From an uncultured Kiloniellales bacterium (lineage in GTDB: Bacteria; Pseudomonadota; Alphaproteobacteria; Kiloniellales; JAKSDN01), in contig CAMYKD010000115.1 in NCBI GenBank assembly GCA_947258885.1, forward strand, positions 1 to 39,276: a stretch of 39,276 bases of DNA, read 5' to 3'. The notes under the pieces were generated by a model. It did not search any database and was not told where the DNA came from. It saw nothing but the letters and a program-made list of their open reading frames with translations. Within the stretch, counting starts at the first letter, position 1, and the number at the start of each line of letters is the position of its first letter. Shown piece after piece: positions 9,668 to 18,047 of the stretch. The position numbers and the translations under genes were made by a program.

Positions 9668-10039
9668 CAAAACGATCCTTTGAGCATGACCTTCCAGGCG
9701 CTGGCCGATCCGACCCGGCGGGCGATCCTGGCGCGGCTCGCCCTGGGCGAGGCCTCGGTCGGCGAGCTGGCCGAGCCCTACGCCATGTCCCTGCCTGCGG
9801 TCTCCAAGCATCTCAAGGTGCTGGAGGCGGCCGGCCTGCTGGCGCGCGAGCGGGACGGCCGGGTGCACCGTTGCCACCTCCAACCGCAGGCGATGCGCGC
9901 GGCCGCCGACTGGATCGCCGAGTACCGCCGCTTCTGGGAGACGCAGCTGGACCAGCTGGCCCGCTACCTGGAGCACAGTCCCGCCCCATTGTCCCCAATG
10001 AAGGAGAATTCCGATGAGCCTGGCGAACCCGAAACCTGA
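9656..10039 (+). CDS. ArsR-family winged-helix transcriptional repressor
   Basis: This 127-residue regulator has the order FQALADPTRRAILARL (helix 1-2), GEASVGELAEPYAMSLPAVS and KHLKVLEAAGLLARER (recognition helix and wing). It ends in a helix with an acidic tail. The metal-binding Cys motif of ArsR/SmtB metal sensors is absent, which fits the subgroup that accompanies AHSA1/SRPBCC genes. The start at 9656 is chosen because the family N-terminus is short and the promoter places the transcript start there; an upstream in-frame ATG at 9620 would lie inside the promoter. The 3' end overlaps the next gene by 26 bases, implying translational coupling. The inducing signal is unknown. Confidence 0.9.
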   Translation: MVKYQNDPLSMTFQALADPTRRAILARLALGEASVGELAEPYAMSLPAVSKHLKVLEAAGLLARERDGRVHRCHLQPQAMRAAADWIAEYRRFWETQLDQLARYLEHSPAPLSPMKENSDEPGEPET

Positions 10040-10466
10040 GCCTCAAGTCCTGCACCTCACGCGTCGTCTTACGGCGACCCGTGAGGCGGTCTTCGGCGCC
10101 CTGACCGAACCCGACGCCTTGGGCCGGTGGTTTGGGCCCAAGGGGTGCACGGTGAAGGTTATCTCACTCGATCTGCGGCCCGGTGGGGCATACAGCCTCG
10201 AATTCCACGGCGATAGCGGCAGCTTTCATCCGCTGACCGGCACCTATCTCGAGATCGAGGCCCCGGAGCGCTTGGTGATGACCTGGATTTGGGGCAAAGG
10301 CGGTTATGCCGGCATCGAGACCCGCGTTACCTTCGAGCTGAGCGGCGTCGACGGCGGCACGGAGCTTTCCCTGACCCATGAAAACCTGGCCGGCCTCGAG
10401 GCGCGCGATGAACACCAAGGCGGCTGGACCAGTACGCTGGATTGCCTCGAGAGCTATTTGGCGTGA
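10014..10466 (+). CDS. AHSA1-like SRPBCC domain protein
   Basis: This 150-residue single-domain protein is of the START-like SRPBCC fold, AHSA1 branch. It has VLHLTRRLTATREAVFGALT at the start, then DALGRWFGPKGC, RPGGAYSLEFHG, PERLVMTWIWG and GGWTSTLDCLESYLA at the end. The fold makes a hydrophobic cavity for a small ligand. Members next to ArsR-type regulators are common, but their substrates are mostly unknown. AAGGAG lies just upstream of the ATG, which itself lies within the end of the regulator gene. Confidence 0.87.
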   Translation: MSLANPKPEPQVLHLTRRLTATREAVFGALTEPDALGRWFGPKGCTVKVISLDLRPGGAYSLEFHGDSGSFHPLTGTYLEIEAPERLVMTWIWGKGGYAGIETRVTFELSGVDGGTELSLTHENLAGLEARDEHQGGWTSTLDCLESYLA

Positions 10467-10514
10467 CCCATCGGATCCCAACGCAATGTTGTTGAACAGG
10501 GAGGCCTCTTCTCC

Positions 10515-10928
10515 ATGACCACAGCCTATACCGGCGGCTGCCGCTGCGGCGCCGTGCGCTACGAATGCTCCGCCGAACCGATGTTCCCCGGAAACTGCTA
10601 TTGCCGGCAGTGCCAGAAGGCCAGCGGCTCGGGGCATGTCTCCGCCTTCGCCGTGCCACGGGAGGCCCTCACGATCACGGGCGAGGTCAAGTATTTCGAC
10701 CACAAGGCCGACAACGGAAACACCGCCAGCAACGGCTTCTGCCCCACCTGCGGCGCGCCGGTGCTCGGCAAGTCCTCGGGGATGCCGGGCCTGATGGCGA
10801 TCAAGGCCGCGAGCCTGGACGACCCTTCGTGGTTCAAGCCCGGGATGAACATCTTCACGGAAAGCGCGCAGCCCTGGGACCCCATGGACCCGGACCTGCC
10901 CAAGTTCGAGGGAATGCCCGAACTATAA
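10515..10928 (+). CDS. GFA/CENP-V family zinc-binding protein
   Basis: This 137-residue protein carries the cysteine pattern of the glutathione-dependent formaldehyde-activating (GFA) family: Cys9-x-Cys11, Cys28-x-Cys30 with Cys33, and Cys76-x-x-Cys79. These bind two zinc ions in the family. The GGCRCGAVRY start and the CPTCGAPV segment are typical. Some members add glutathione to formaldehyde, but most homologues have no proven reaction, so only the fold is claimed. It is the third gene of the ArsR-type operon, 48 bases after the SRPBCC gene. AGGGAGG precedes the ATG at some distance. Confidence 0.87.
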   Translation: MTTAYTGGCRCGAVRYECSAEPMFPGNCYCRQCQKASGSGHVSAFAVPREALTITGEVKYFDHKADNGNTASNGFCPTCGAPVLGKSSGMPGLMAIKAASLDDPSWFKPGMNIFTESAQPWDPMDPDLPKFEGMPEL

Positions 10929-10979
10929 ACGCCCGGCCCCAGACAAGGCCGGAACCGACGACCTAGGGAGAAAGAGCCC

Positions 10980-11672
10980 ATGTCCACGACCCCGTTCGAA
11001 TGGCAAAGCGACGACTACAGGCGCGTGCGCGAGGAACTGCTGGCGGCGGAGACCGCGCTCAAGAACCGGCGCGAGGAGGTGGCCGCGCTGCGGCGGAGCT
11101 TGCCGGCCACTGTCCTGGAAAGAGAGTACGAATTCGAGGAGGGGCCGGCGGACCTGGCCGACGACAAGCCCTCGGGCTTTCGCCGAACGCGGCTCTCCGA
11201 GCTGTTTTCGGACGGCCGGAGCGACCTGATCGTCGTGCACTTCATGTACGGTCCCGATGACGACCACCCCTGCCCGATGTGCACCATGTGGGCGGACGGC
11301 TACAACGCGGTCGCGCGGCACGTCGCCGACAAGGCCGACCTCGTCGTGGTCGCCAAGGCCGAGGTCGGCAAGTTCCGGGCCTGGGGGCACAAGCGGGACT
11401 GGACCGGCCTGCGGCTTCTCTCCAGTCGCAACAACACCTTCAACGCGGACTTCGGCGTCGAGGCGGAGGACGGCAAGGCGCAATACCCAGGAGTCAGCGT
11501 CTTCACCCGCGGCGGCGACGGCAGAACCCGTCATTTCTACACGGGCACCGCCTTTCTCGGCCCAAGACATTTTCGCGGCATCGACCTGTTCACCCCCGTC
11601 TGGCACCTGTTCGACCTGTTACCCGGCGGGCGCGGCGATTGGATGCCGAAACTGGACTACGGCGAAGCCTAA
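10980..11672 (+). CDS. DUF899 thioredoxin-like family protein
   Basis: This 230-residue protein matches the DUF899 family. It has a helical start with YRRVREELLAAE, LPATVLEREYEFEEG, a strand DLIVVHFMYGPDD, then the CPMCTMWADGYN active-site-like segment (two cysteines as in thioredoxin folds) and the C-terminal LFTPVWHLFDLLP. Function in the family is not established; a redox or chaperone role is inference. A ribosome-binding sequence (AGGGAGAAAG) lies upstream. It is the last gene of the operon and is followed by two strong hairpins. Confidence 0.85.
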   Translation: MSTTPFEWQSDDYRRVREELLAAETALKNRREEVAALRRSLPATVLEREYEFEEGPADLADDKPSGFRRTRLSELFSDGRSDLIVVHFMYGPDDDHPCPMCTMWADGYNAVARHVADKADLVVVAKAEVGKFRAWGHKRDWTGLRLLSSRNNTFNADFGVEAEDGKAQYPGVSVFTRGGDGRTRHFYTGTAFLGPRHFRGIDLFTPVWHLFDLLPGGRGDWMPKLDYGEA

Positions 11673-11705
11673 GCCGCGGGCGGTCGCACTGGCCTCGCCC
11701 GCGGC
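11673..11705 (+). terminator. Hairpin after the DUF899 gene
   Basis: A perfect 10-bp stem (GCCGCGGGCG/CGCCCGCGGC) with a 13-base loop begins directly after the stop codon of the operon's last gene. There is no T-run. With the hairpin at 11742-11765 it separates two convergent transcripts. Confidence 0.5.
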
Positions 11706-11741
11706 ATTCAACGTCCTTGAACGCCGGGATCTCCGGGCAAC

Positions 11742-11765
11742 CGAACGCGGCGCTTGGCGCGTTCG
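11742..11765 (-). terminator. Hairpin after the CBS-BON gene
   Basis: A perfect 8-bp stem (CGAACGCG/CGCGTTCG) with an 8-base loop lies 9 bases beyond the stop of the minus-strand CBS-BON gene. It probably acts as its terminator. There is no clear T-run. Confidence 0.4.
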
Positions 11766-11773
11766 CCCGCGCC

Positions 11774-12472
11774 TCAACCCACCCAGGCCCAGGGCGGGAC
11801 GCGTCCGATGTGGCTCTCGACGCCGCGGACGCCGGGCACGTTCTCCGCGGCGACGCGCACGGCGTTTCTTATGTCGTCCGACTCGACCACGCCCCACATG
11901 TGAACGACGCCCTCGGTGACGATGACGTTGACGTTGCCCGTCCTGACCAGGCCCGTGGAATCCAGGGTCTGCAGCAGCGTCTGCCGGATCGTCTGGTCGC
12001 CCTCGGGCGACGCGGGGGCCGGCTCGCCCTTCGGACGGCTGGCCAGGGCGCGGACAAGGTCGGCCCGGCTGACGATGCCGACCAGCTTGCCGTCCCTCGT
12101 GACCGGAACCCGTTTGATCCGCCGCTCCTCCAGCACCTGTGCGATCTCCGCGAGCGAGGTGTCTTCCTCGACCGTCACCACGTCGCCCGTCATCACGTCG
12201 GAGGCCCGCACGCCGTGCGATTTGACGTAGTCGCGCGCGGTGTCCTCGACGGTGGCCACCAGGGAGAGCCACCAAGAATGCCGGTGCTCGGTGTCCGTTT
12301 CGGCGCGGTGCAACAGGTCGCCTTCGCTGACCATGCCGAGGATGCGCTGCTCGGCATCGACGACGGGAACGGCGCTGATACGGTGGCGCAGCAGCAGGTT
12401 GGCGAGGTCGGATATCGCGGTGTCCGGCGATACCGTGACGACCTTCGTTGACATGACGTCTTGTGCCCTCAT
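11774..12472 (-). CDS. CBS-domain pair with C-terminal BON domain
   Basis: This 232-residue protein has two CBS motifs (residues about 1-60 with VMSTKVVTV and ISAVPVVDAEQRILGMVSE; about 90-150 with VMTGDVVTVEEDTSLAEIA and RVPVTRDGKLVGIVSRADL). A BON domain follows (about 160-228, with GNVNVIVTEGVVHMWGVV and GVRGVESHI). CBS pairs bind adenine nucleotides and BON domains are thought to contact membranes or other proteins; the combination is common in stress-related proteins of alphaproteobacteria. No signal peptide is seen, so it is cytoplasmic. It stands alone, convergent with the DUF899 operon. A GGGAGGG-like sequence precedes the ATG. Confidence 0.9.
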   Translation of the reverse strand: MRAQDVMSTKVVTVSPDTAISDLANLLLRHRISAVPVVDAEQRILGMVSEGDLLHRAETDTEHRHSWWLSLVATVEDTARDYVKSHGVRASDVMTGDVVTVEEDTSLAEIAQVLEERRIKRVPVTRDGKLVGIVSRADLVRALASRPKGEPAPASPEGDQTIRQTLLQTLDSTGLVRTGNVNVIVTEGVVHMWGVVESDDIRNAVRVAAENVPGVRGVESHIGRVPPWAWVG

Positions 12473-12984
12473 GGTTCCCTCCTTGCACAGCGTCTCAAAC
12501 CCTCGTGCCGGTCATTTCCGGCGATCTGCATCCTCCCGACTCTGCCAGTCTTGGCGGTTTCGTGCGAGAAGCCCCGCCCTCTGCTTGTCTGTCCCGCCAC
12601 CGTCCCATTGTCGCTTGGTTACATATGTGGGCGCGTGGGGTCCTCGTGTCAGGGGCCGTCGAAAACGAAACCTTCCCCTGCGCCCTTTGCTCTAGGATCC
12701 CCCGAATTCGTAGTTCCGGCAATGTGCGAAATCAAATTGACCCCGATTCGGACCAGGACATCGTGAAGCGCCCGGAATGCCGAATGCCGCGCCATGGGCG
12801 CCATCCGGTTCTTCCCGCGTCTGGGCACGAGTGCAAGCCGTGACCCGAGCACCCGCGGACAGGCAAGAGTTTCCTGCTTAACACTCCGGTAATGTTTGCT
12901 AGTATTAGATGGCTATGAGATATGCTCGGATTTGTTGAAGCCGTGTCGGCCGGTCCTTTGCACCGCCACTACCCGGGCTGAACG
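12473..12984. other. Long intergenic region between the CBS-BON and histidine kinase genes
   Basis: These 512 bases lie between two divergent genes. Open frames of about 100-125 codons on the plus strand have no ribosome-binding sequence, no family signature and frame-like composition only by chance. An AT-richer stretch at about 12875-12935 probably holds the kinase promoter. No tRNA, repeat or hairpin stood out. Confidence 0.5.
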
Positions 12985-14097
12985 ATGTCGCCTCTCGGTC
13001 TCGTACTGCGCATAGCTTTTGTCGTCTTTGCCGTGGAGGGCCTGATCATGCTCGCCCTCATGGTGGTGGGACCCACCCTTTATCCTGCCGACTTCGACGC
13101 TCATTGGAGCATGGCGGCGGTCGACGCTGCCGTCCTGATACTGGTCTGCACCCCGATCATCTATCTCTGGGTGATCCGGCCTTACGTCGTGGCGCGGCAC
13201 TCCGCCGAAACGGAGAGCCAGCGCCACGAGCACGCCCTGCAGGAGCGCGTCACCGAGCTCGAGGACGCGCAGCGCAAGCTCGAGCAGCAGGGAGCGGATC
13301 TGGTCCGCTTGGCGGCGGAACTCAAGATCGCAAGCGATCGGGCCAAGGCGGCGAGCCGGGCCAAGTCCGAGTTCCTGGCGGCGATGAGCCACGAGTTGCG
13401 AACGCCGCTGAACGCCATCATGGGTTTCTCCGATATCATCAAGAGCGAGAACTTCGGGCCGGTGGGCAGCCTCAAGTATCGTGGCTATGCCGAGGACATC
13501 AACGCCTCGGGCCAACATCTGCTCGAGCTCATCAACGACATCCTGGACCTGTCGAAGGTCGAGTCCGGGTCGGACGAGCTCCACGAGGAGGACGTCGCGG
13601 TGACGAAGGTCGCCCGCTCCGTTCTGAACCTGGTGAGGCAGCGCGCCGAGAAGGGTGGGGTCGCCCTGGAGTTGGACCTTGCCGAAGACCCGCCCTTGCT
13701 GCACGCCGATCGGCGCAAGCTGACGCAGATCCTGCTCAACCTCCTGACCAATGCGATCAAGTTCAGCCATGCCGGCGGCAAGGTGACGCTCGGGATCCGG
13801 CTCTCGCCGGACGGCGGCTATCTGTTCGAGGTCGTCGACACCGGAATCGGCATGGCGCCCGAAGACATTCCCAAGGCCCTCTCGCAGTTCGGCCAAGTCG
13901 CCACGGACTTCGACCACCAGCTGGAGGGCACCGGCCTCGGCTTGCCCCTGACCAAGGCCTTCGTCGAAATGCACGAAGGATCCCTGGACCTGAGCAGCGA
14001 GGTCGATGTCGGCACCACCGTAAGCGTGCGCTTTCCCGCAGAGCGCACGGTCTGGCCGCAGGACGAGCTGGGGCCCTCGGGCGTTGCCGCCGGCTGA
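12985..14097 (+). CDS. Membrane-bound sensor histidine kinase
   Basis: This 370-residue protein has two membrane segments near the N-terminus (about residues 7-29 and 44-65) with a very short loop between them. A coiled coil follows (about 73-115). Next comes a HisKA domain with the phospho-acceptor motif AAMSHELRTPLNAIMGFS (His136), then an HATPase domain with the N-box QILLNLLTNAIKFS, the G1 box VVDTGIGMA and the G2 box GTGLGLPLTKAFVEMHEG. It should autophosphorylate and pass phosphate to a response regulator; none is adjacent, so it is an orphan here. The short periplasmic part suggests sensing within the membrane or cytoplasm. The start lacks a strong ribosome-binding sequence, so it is somewhat uncertain. 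Confidence 0.93.
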   Translation: MSPLGLVLRIAFVVFAVEGLIMLALMVVGPTLYPADFDAHWSMAAVDAAVLILVCTPIIYLWVIRPYVVARHSAETESQRHEHALQERVTELEDAQRKLEQQGADLVRLAAELKIASDRAKAASRAKSEFLAAMSHELRTPLNAIMGFSDIIKSENFGPVGSLKYRGYAEDINASGQHLLELINDILDLSKVESGSDELHEEDVAVTKVARSVLNLVRQRAEKGGVALELDLAEDPPLLHADRRKLTQILLNLLTNAIKFSHAGGKVTLGIRLSPDGGYLFEVVDTGIGMAPEDIPKALSQFGQVATDFDHQLEGTGLGLPLTKAFVEMHEGSLDLSSEVDVGTTVSVRFPAERTVWPQDELGPSGVAAG

Positions 14098-14138
14098 TTC
14101 CGGTTCTCCCCGACCGCCCCCCGACCCCCGCCCCGCGC

Positions 14139-14834
14139 CTATGCGCGCAGCAAGTCCAGGAACCGTCTGGCCGCCCTGAGGTCGTTCATGACCGTCGCGC
14201 GGCGGCGCGCGGCCTCCGGATCCTCGCCCCAGGCCTCGATCTGATGGCTCGCGTCCAGCTCGGCGGCCTCGAAGGCTGCCGCGGGGTCGAGCCGGCCGGC
14301 GCCGAGCGCCAGGGCGATCACCAGCGAGCCCGAGGCCTTGACCGCCGTCGCCAGCGCCGCCAGCGCCATGTCGTCGTGCCCTTCGACGGCGCGGCCGAGC
14401 GCGGCCAGGGAGCCCTCCGGCTGGGCCACGGCGAGCGCGCCCTCGGTCGTGCTCAAGGGGGCTTCCAGGGCCTGGGCCGCCCAGTCCAGAAGCGGTTGCC
14501 AGTGCGCGGCCTGGCGCTCGGCCAGGGCCGCAGGAGCCGCCGCCCGGTAGCAGAGCAAGTCGGTCGCGCCATAGTCCGTCAGCTCGGCCACGACCTCGGC
14601 GCGCCGCGGCCGGATCAGGTCGATGGCCGTGCAGGCCAGGCTCGTCAAGGCCATGGCCTGGGGCTGGATTTCGCCCTCCTGGGCCGCCCATTCGCCGGCG
14701 ATCGCCTCGGCGAGCGCCCGGGTCGGCAGCGCCAGGAGCGCCCGTCCGGGCGTGCGCACGGCCCGCCCATCGAGCAGGACCGTAAAGCCCGCCTCGGCCT
14801 CGGCCGCCTCCGCCGTCTTGTAGAAGCGCTTCAT
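14139..14834 (-). CDS. ATP12-family chaperone
   Basis: This 231-residue homologue of ATP12 (the assembly factor for the F1-ATPase alpha subunit in mitochondria) starts MKRFYKTAEAAEAEAGF. It continues VLLDGRAVRTPGRALLALP and IAGEWAAQEGEIQP, with SLACTAIDLI and a helical C-terminal half. The ATG at 14834 is chosen by family N-termini; an in-frame GTG at 14882 lies nearer the end of the upstream gene. It lies downstream of the HAD phosphatase gene with a gap of about 55 bases, as in other alphaproteobacteria, and converges on the histidine kinase gene. Its role in bacteria is inferred from the mitochondrial protein. Confidence 0.9.
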   Translation of the reverse strand: MKRFYKTAEAAEAEAGFTVLLDGRAVRTPGRALLALPTRALAEAIAGEWAAQEGEIQPQAMALTSLACTAIDLIRPRRAEVVAELTDYGATDLLCYRAAAPAALAERQAAHWQPLLDWAAQALEAPLSTTEGALAVAQPEGSLAALGRAVEGHDDMALAALATAVKASGSLVIALALGAGRLDPAAAFEAAELDASHQIEAWGEDPEAARRRATVMNDLRAARRFLDLLRA

Positions 14835-14889
14835 GCCGCGGGCTGTCGCCGTCAGGCCCGGAAAGCCCTGGCCAGGGGCCACCCAGGCG

Positions 14890-15570
14890 TCACGACCGCC
14901 CGTTCTCCAGGGCCGCCAGCGCCGGCACCAGCTCGTCGAAGCTGTCGATGACCCGCGCGGCGCCGGCCGCGGTCAGTTCCGCGGCCTCGTGATAGCCCCA
15001 CGAGACCCCGAGCGCTTGCGCCCGGGCGCTGCGGGCCATCTGTACGTCGAAGGTGGTATCGCCGACCATGACCGTATCCCATGGCTCGACGCCGAACTCG
15101 GCCATGGCGTTCTGCAAGATCCCCGGGTGGGGCTTGCTCGGTCCGTCGTCCGCGGTCTTCAAGGTTACAAAGCGCTCGGCCAGGTCATGCCGCTCCAGGC
15201 TGTTCAGCAGGCCCCGGCGGTGCTTGCCGGTGGCGATGCCGAGCAGGACCTCGGGGTGATCGAGCGACTCCAGCGCCGCGCGGGCGCCGGGAAACAGCGG
15301 CTCGTGGAAATCCGGCCGGTTGCGCAGGCTCAGGAAGGCGTCGCGGTAGCGTTCGACCACCTCGGCCACGGTGGCGGTCTCGGCCTCGGGCATCAGCACC
15401 TCGATCGCCGTCGTCAGGCTGAGCCCGACGACCCGACGCACGTCCAAGGGGTCCGGATCGTCGAGGCCGGCCCCACGGAAGGCTTCGGTCATGGCGGCGA
15501 CGATGCCACCCTGGCTGTCCACCAGGGTGCCGTCGAAGTCGAACATGATGAGTTTCAAGGAGTTGAACAT
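14890..15570 (-). CDS. HAD-superfamily hydrolase (phosphoglycolate-phosphatase-like)
   Basis: This 226-residue haloacid-dehalogenase phosphatase has motif I MFDFDGTLVDS (Asp11 nucleophile, Asp13), motif II in LLGIATGK, the motif III Lys in GPSKPHPGIL, and motif IV VMVGDTTFDVQMA. An alpha-helical cap lies between motifs I and II. The start at 15570 is set by GGAGGG three bases upstream and by family length; the longer frame to 15672 has an unrelated Arg-rich extension. The substrate is a small phosphorylated metabolite, not determinable from sequence. It belongs to the minus-strand block with ATP12 and the RluA-type gene, from which it is separated here by inserted genes. Confidence 0.92.
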   Translation of the reverse strand: MFNSLKLIMFDFDGTLVDSQGGIVAAMTEAFRGAGLDDPDPLDVRRVVGLSLTTAIEVLMPEAETATVAEVVERYRDAFLSLRNRPDFHEPLFPGARAALESLDHPEVLLGIATGKHRRGLLNSLERHDLAERFVTLKTADDGPSKPHPGILQNAMAEFGVEPWDTVMVGDTTFDVQMARSARAQALGVSWGYHEAAELTAAGAARVIDSFDELVPALAALENGRS

Positions 15571-15774
15571 GACCCTCCGGTCTTCGCTAGGGTCGAGGGC
15601 CCGGACAGGGTCCGGCCGCGCGCCGCGCGCCCCTTGCGCCGATGGACGCCTTTGTCGATGAGCGGAGCGCATTTGTAAAGCTACAGATGGCGCTTGGCGG
15701 CGGCGGCCGCAACGTCGTGCGAGCCAAGAAGGTTCGCGTCGGGCCGCCGTCGGCGTTCAGGCTGCCGCGGCGGC

Positions 15775-15969
15775 TCAGGCGTGGCCCCATCCGGTCTGGC
15801 AGTACTCCGCCTGAACCAGGCGATCTAGACGCACCGCGGCGACCACGCCGTTATCGAGCTGCGCCAGGATCAATTCCAGCTCACCGCACATCACCGGCTC
15901 GGCGTCGATGATCTCGACCGGACCATCGTAGTCCGAGGCGCAGAGGTACCAAGTTTCTCCTGCCATCAT
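15775..15969 (-). CDS. Small conserved-looking protein of unknown function, 64 residues
   Basis: I do not recognise the family. The 64-residue frame starts MMAGETWYLCASDYDG and has a strand-rich acidic sequence with three cysteines (CASD, MCGE, YCQT). There is no signal peptide or membrane segment. A good ribosome-binding sequence (TTAGGAGA) lies 9-10 bases before the first ATG, which supports it as a real gene. It lies between the HAD phosphatase gene and a divergent secreted-protein gene, inside what is usually a compact housekeeping block. Confidence 0.6.
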   Translation of the reverse strand: MMAGETWYLCASDYDGPVEIIDAEPVMCGELELILAQLDNGVVAAVRLDRLVQAEYCQTGWGHA

Positions 15970-16215
15970 CGCCTTGCTCTCCTAAGGAAGACCAGGACGT
16001 CTGCAGGAGAGTCTACCCATGGGCCGTTTACGACCCCTTAAGATATGCATCAAAATGTACGCGATTGCGGCGCCGGACCTCGCATTTTTCCCCGAATCCA
16101 TGGCCGTCCCCGTGCCCAGGGTCCGGGAGGCGCCGTCGCTCGACCGGGACCGCGGGCCGGACTGCGGTTTTCCGCCCAAAGCATTTCTTAATCTATCGGT
16201 GAAAGAACCATCGAT

Positions 16216-16977
16216 ATGCATCGATTGGCACTGAAGTTTCCGGCGATCAAGACAACCGCGGTCTCCATGACGGGACTCTGGCTTTCGCTCGCCCTCTTGC
16301 CGGCCGCGGCCGGGTCCGCCTTGGCCGGCAGCTATCGCGTGGCCGAGCGCTCCCTGATCATCGAGCCGCCGCAGTCCTACTGCCTGATCGACCGCAAGGT
16401 GAAGGCGGAGGCCGATCTGTTTCGGTTCATGGAGGAGATCAACGCCGATCTGAACCGGGTTCTCGTCGTGTTCGTCGACTGCGCCGAGCTGCAACGCTGG
16501 CGCGACGGCGAGGTCGCGTTTCTCGAGCGCTACGGAAACGTCCTGACGCCGATCGAGGAAACCTCCTACCCGGGAATGGCGCGCGGCGCCTTCCTCGAGG
16601 AGCTGCGCAAGGTCATGGACAGCGCGCTGCCGCTCGACCTCGAGGCCGGCCAGGCGCGCCTCGAGGCGACCATGCCGGAGTTGGAGGTCGGCCAGTCCGA
16701 GAACCTGGGGATCGTCGAGGCCGACGACGCGGCGCTCTACGCTGGCATCGTCCAAAGGCTCGAGTACGACGGGCGGACCTTCGTCATGCTCGGCATCTTC
16801 GCCATGACCCTGGTCAACGACCTGCCGCTCAGCGTCAACCTGTATCGGCCGCTGAAAGACAAGCAGACGGTCACGCGGCTGATCTCCGAACAACGGCGCT
16901 TCCTACGACAGCTGCTGGAGCGGAACCGGAACCTCCAGGGCCGCACCGAGGGCCCGGCCACACCCGGCCCGGGCTGA
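16216..16977 (+). CDS. Secreted protein of unknown function, 253 residues
   Basis: A Sec signal peptide is clear: a basic start, a hydrophobic core at about residues 17-36, and Ala-x-Ala near residue 37. The mature part of about 215 residues starts SYRVAERSLIIEPPQSYC. It alternates charged helices and strands and has two cysteines (YCLID and VDCAEL) that could form one disulphide. A strand TFVMLGIFAMTLVNDLPLSVNLY near the end is hydrophobic but too polar to be a clear membrane helix. The tail is rich in Arg, Pro and Gly. I recognise no catalytic motif. It is on the plus strand, opposite to the surrounding block, and convergent with the RluA-type gene. Confidence 0.75.
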   Translation: MHRLALKFPAIKTTAVSMTGLWLSLALLPAAAGSALAGSYRVAERSLIIEPPQSYCLIDRKVKAEADLFRFMEEINADLNRVLVVFVDCAELQRWRDGEVAFLERYGNVLTPIEETSYPGMARGAFLEELRKVMDSALPLDLEAGQARLEATMPELEVGQSENLGIVEADDAALYAGIVQRLEYDGRTFVMLGIFAMTLVNDLPLSVNLYRPLKDKQTVTRLISEQRRFLRQLLERNRNLQGRTEGPATPGPG

Positions 16978-17000
16978 TCTCTCGCGACGGCCCCTTCCCG

Positions 17001-18047
17001 TCAGGACTTCCTGCGCCTCGCCCCGGCCGGCGCCGCCGACCGCTCGCGATTTTCCAACGCGGCGGCCGCGGCTTCGCCCACGGCCGGATCGAAGTCCAAG
17101 GCGGCCCAGGTCTCCGCCATGTGCGGCGGCAGGGGCGCGGTGATCCGCAAGGTCGTGCCGTCGGCCGGATGCGGACACGCGACCTCGCGGGCGTGCAGCT
17201 GTAGGCGCTTGGCCAGGGGCGCGCCCGCCGCCCCCTTCGGGAACGCGTCCCGGCCGCCATACTTGCCGTCGCCCAGGATCGGATGGCCGAGCGCCGCGCA
17301 GTGCACCCGAAGCTGATGGGTCCGGCCGGTCAGCGGAGAGAGCACCAGCCAGGCGGCTTTCTTGCCGCGCCGCGCGGCCACCCGATAGAGCGTCACCGCC
17401 TCCTTGCCGCCTTGGGTCGCGCCGACCTTCTCGCCGTCCCGGCCGGCCCGCTTGCCGATCGGCACGGCGATCCGGCCAAAGGCCTTCTTCGGCACGCCGG
17501 CGACCGCCGCCCAATAGAGCTTGCGCACCTCCTTGCCGCGGAATGCCGCGGTCAGGGCCCGCGCGGCCTGGGCCGTGCGCGCCAGCAACAGGACGCCGCT
17601 GGTGTCCTTGTCGAGCCGGTGCACCAGGCGCGGCGGCTCGTCCGCGCCGAAACCGAGCGCCTCCAGCATGGCGTCCAGGTGCCGGCGCTGCCCGGTGCCG
17701 CCCTGCACGGCCAGCCCGGCGGGCTTGTCGATCGCGATGACCCAGTCGTCGCGATAGAGCACGGCTTGGTGCAGTGCCTCGAGATCGTGTTCGTTCAGCA
17801 CCGTGGCGCGCCGCGTCTTGGCCGCGGGCGCGGCCGCGCCTTCGGGCAGCGGCGGGACACGCACCGTCTGGCCCGCGTCCAGCCGAGTACCCGACTTGGC
17901 GCGTTTGCCGTCGACCCGGACCTGGCCGGTTCGCAACAGCTTTTCCAGGTGGCCGTGGCCGAGCTCCGGAAAACGCTGTTTGAACCAGCGGTCCAGGCGC
18001 AACCCGGCTTCCTGTTCGCCGACCGTCAGATTGCGGACGGCACTCAC
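17001..18047 (-). CDS. RluA-family rRNA pseudouridine synthase (RluC/RluD-like)
   Basis: This 348-residue enzyme isomerises specific uridines in 23S rRNA. It has an N-terminal S4 RNA-binding domain (about residues 17-65, LDRWFKQRFPEL and GQVRVDGKRAKSG). The catalytic domain follows, with VIAIDKPAGLAVQGG and HRLDKDTSGVLLLAR carrying the catalytic Asp146, then PLTGRTHQLRVH and HPILGDGKYGG. The start is a GTG at 18047 that overlaps the crcB stop (GTGA), so the two are translationally coupled; the longer open frame to 18491 is only the shadow of crcB. Which uridines are modified cannot be told from sequence. The C-terminus is a basic Ala/Arg tail. Confidence 0.94.
   Translation of the reverse strand: MSAVRNLTVGEQEAGLRLDRWFKQRFPELGHGHLEKLLRTGQVRVDGKRAKSGTRLDAGQTVRVPPLPEGAAAPAAKTRRATVLNEHDLEALHQAVLYRDDWVIAIDKPAGLAVQGGTGQRRHLDAMLEALGFGADEPPRLVHRLDKDTSGVLLLARTAQAARALTAAFRGKEVRKLYWAAVAGVPKKAFGRIAVPIGKRAGRDGEKVGATQGGKEAVTLYRVAARRGKKAAWLVLSPLTGRTHQLRVHCAALGHPILGDGKYGGRDAFPKGAAGAPLAKRLQLHAREVACPHPADGTTLRITAPLPPHMAETWAALDFDPAVGEAAAAALENRERSAAPAGARRRKS

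Noticed and set aside
12461-12843. Plus-strand open frames of 100-126 codons between the CBS-BON and kinase genes
   Set aside because: There is no ribosome-binding sequence, no domain-like pattern, and many Pro, Ser and Arg codons as expected from chance frames in GC-rich DNA.
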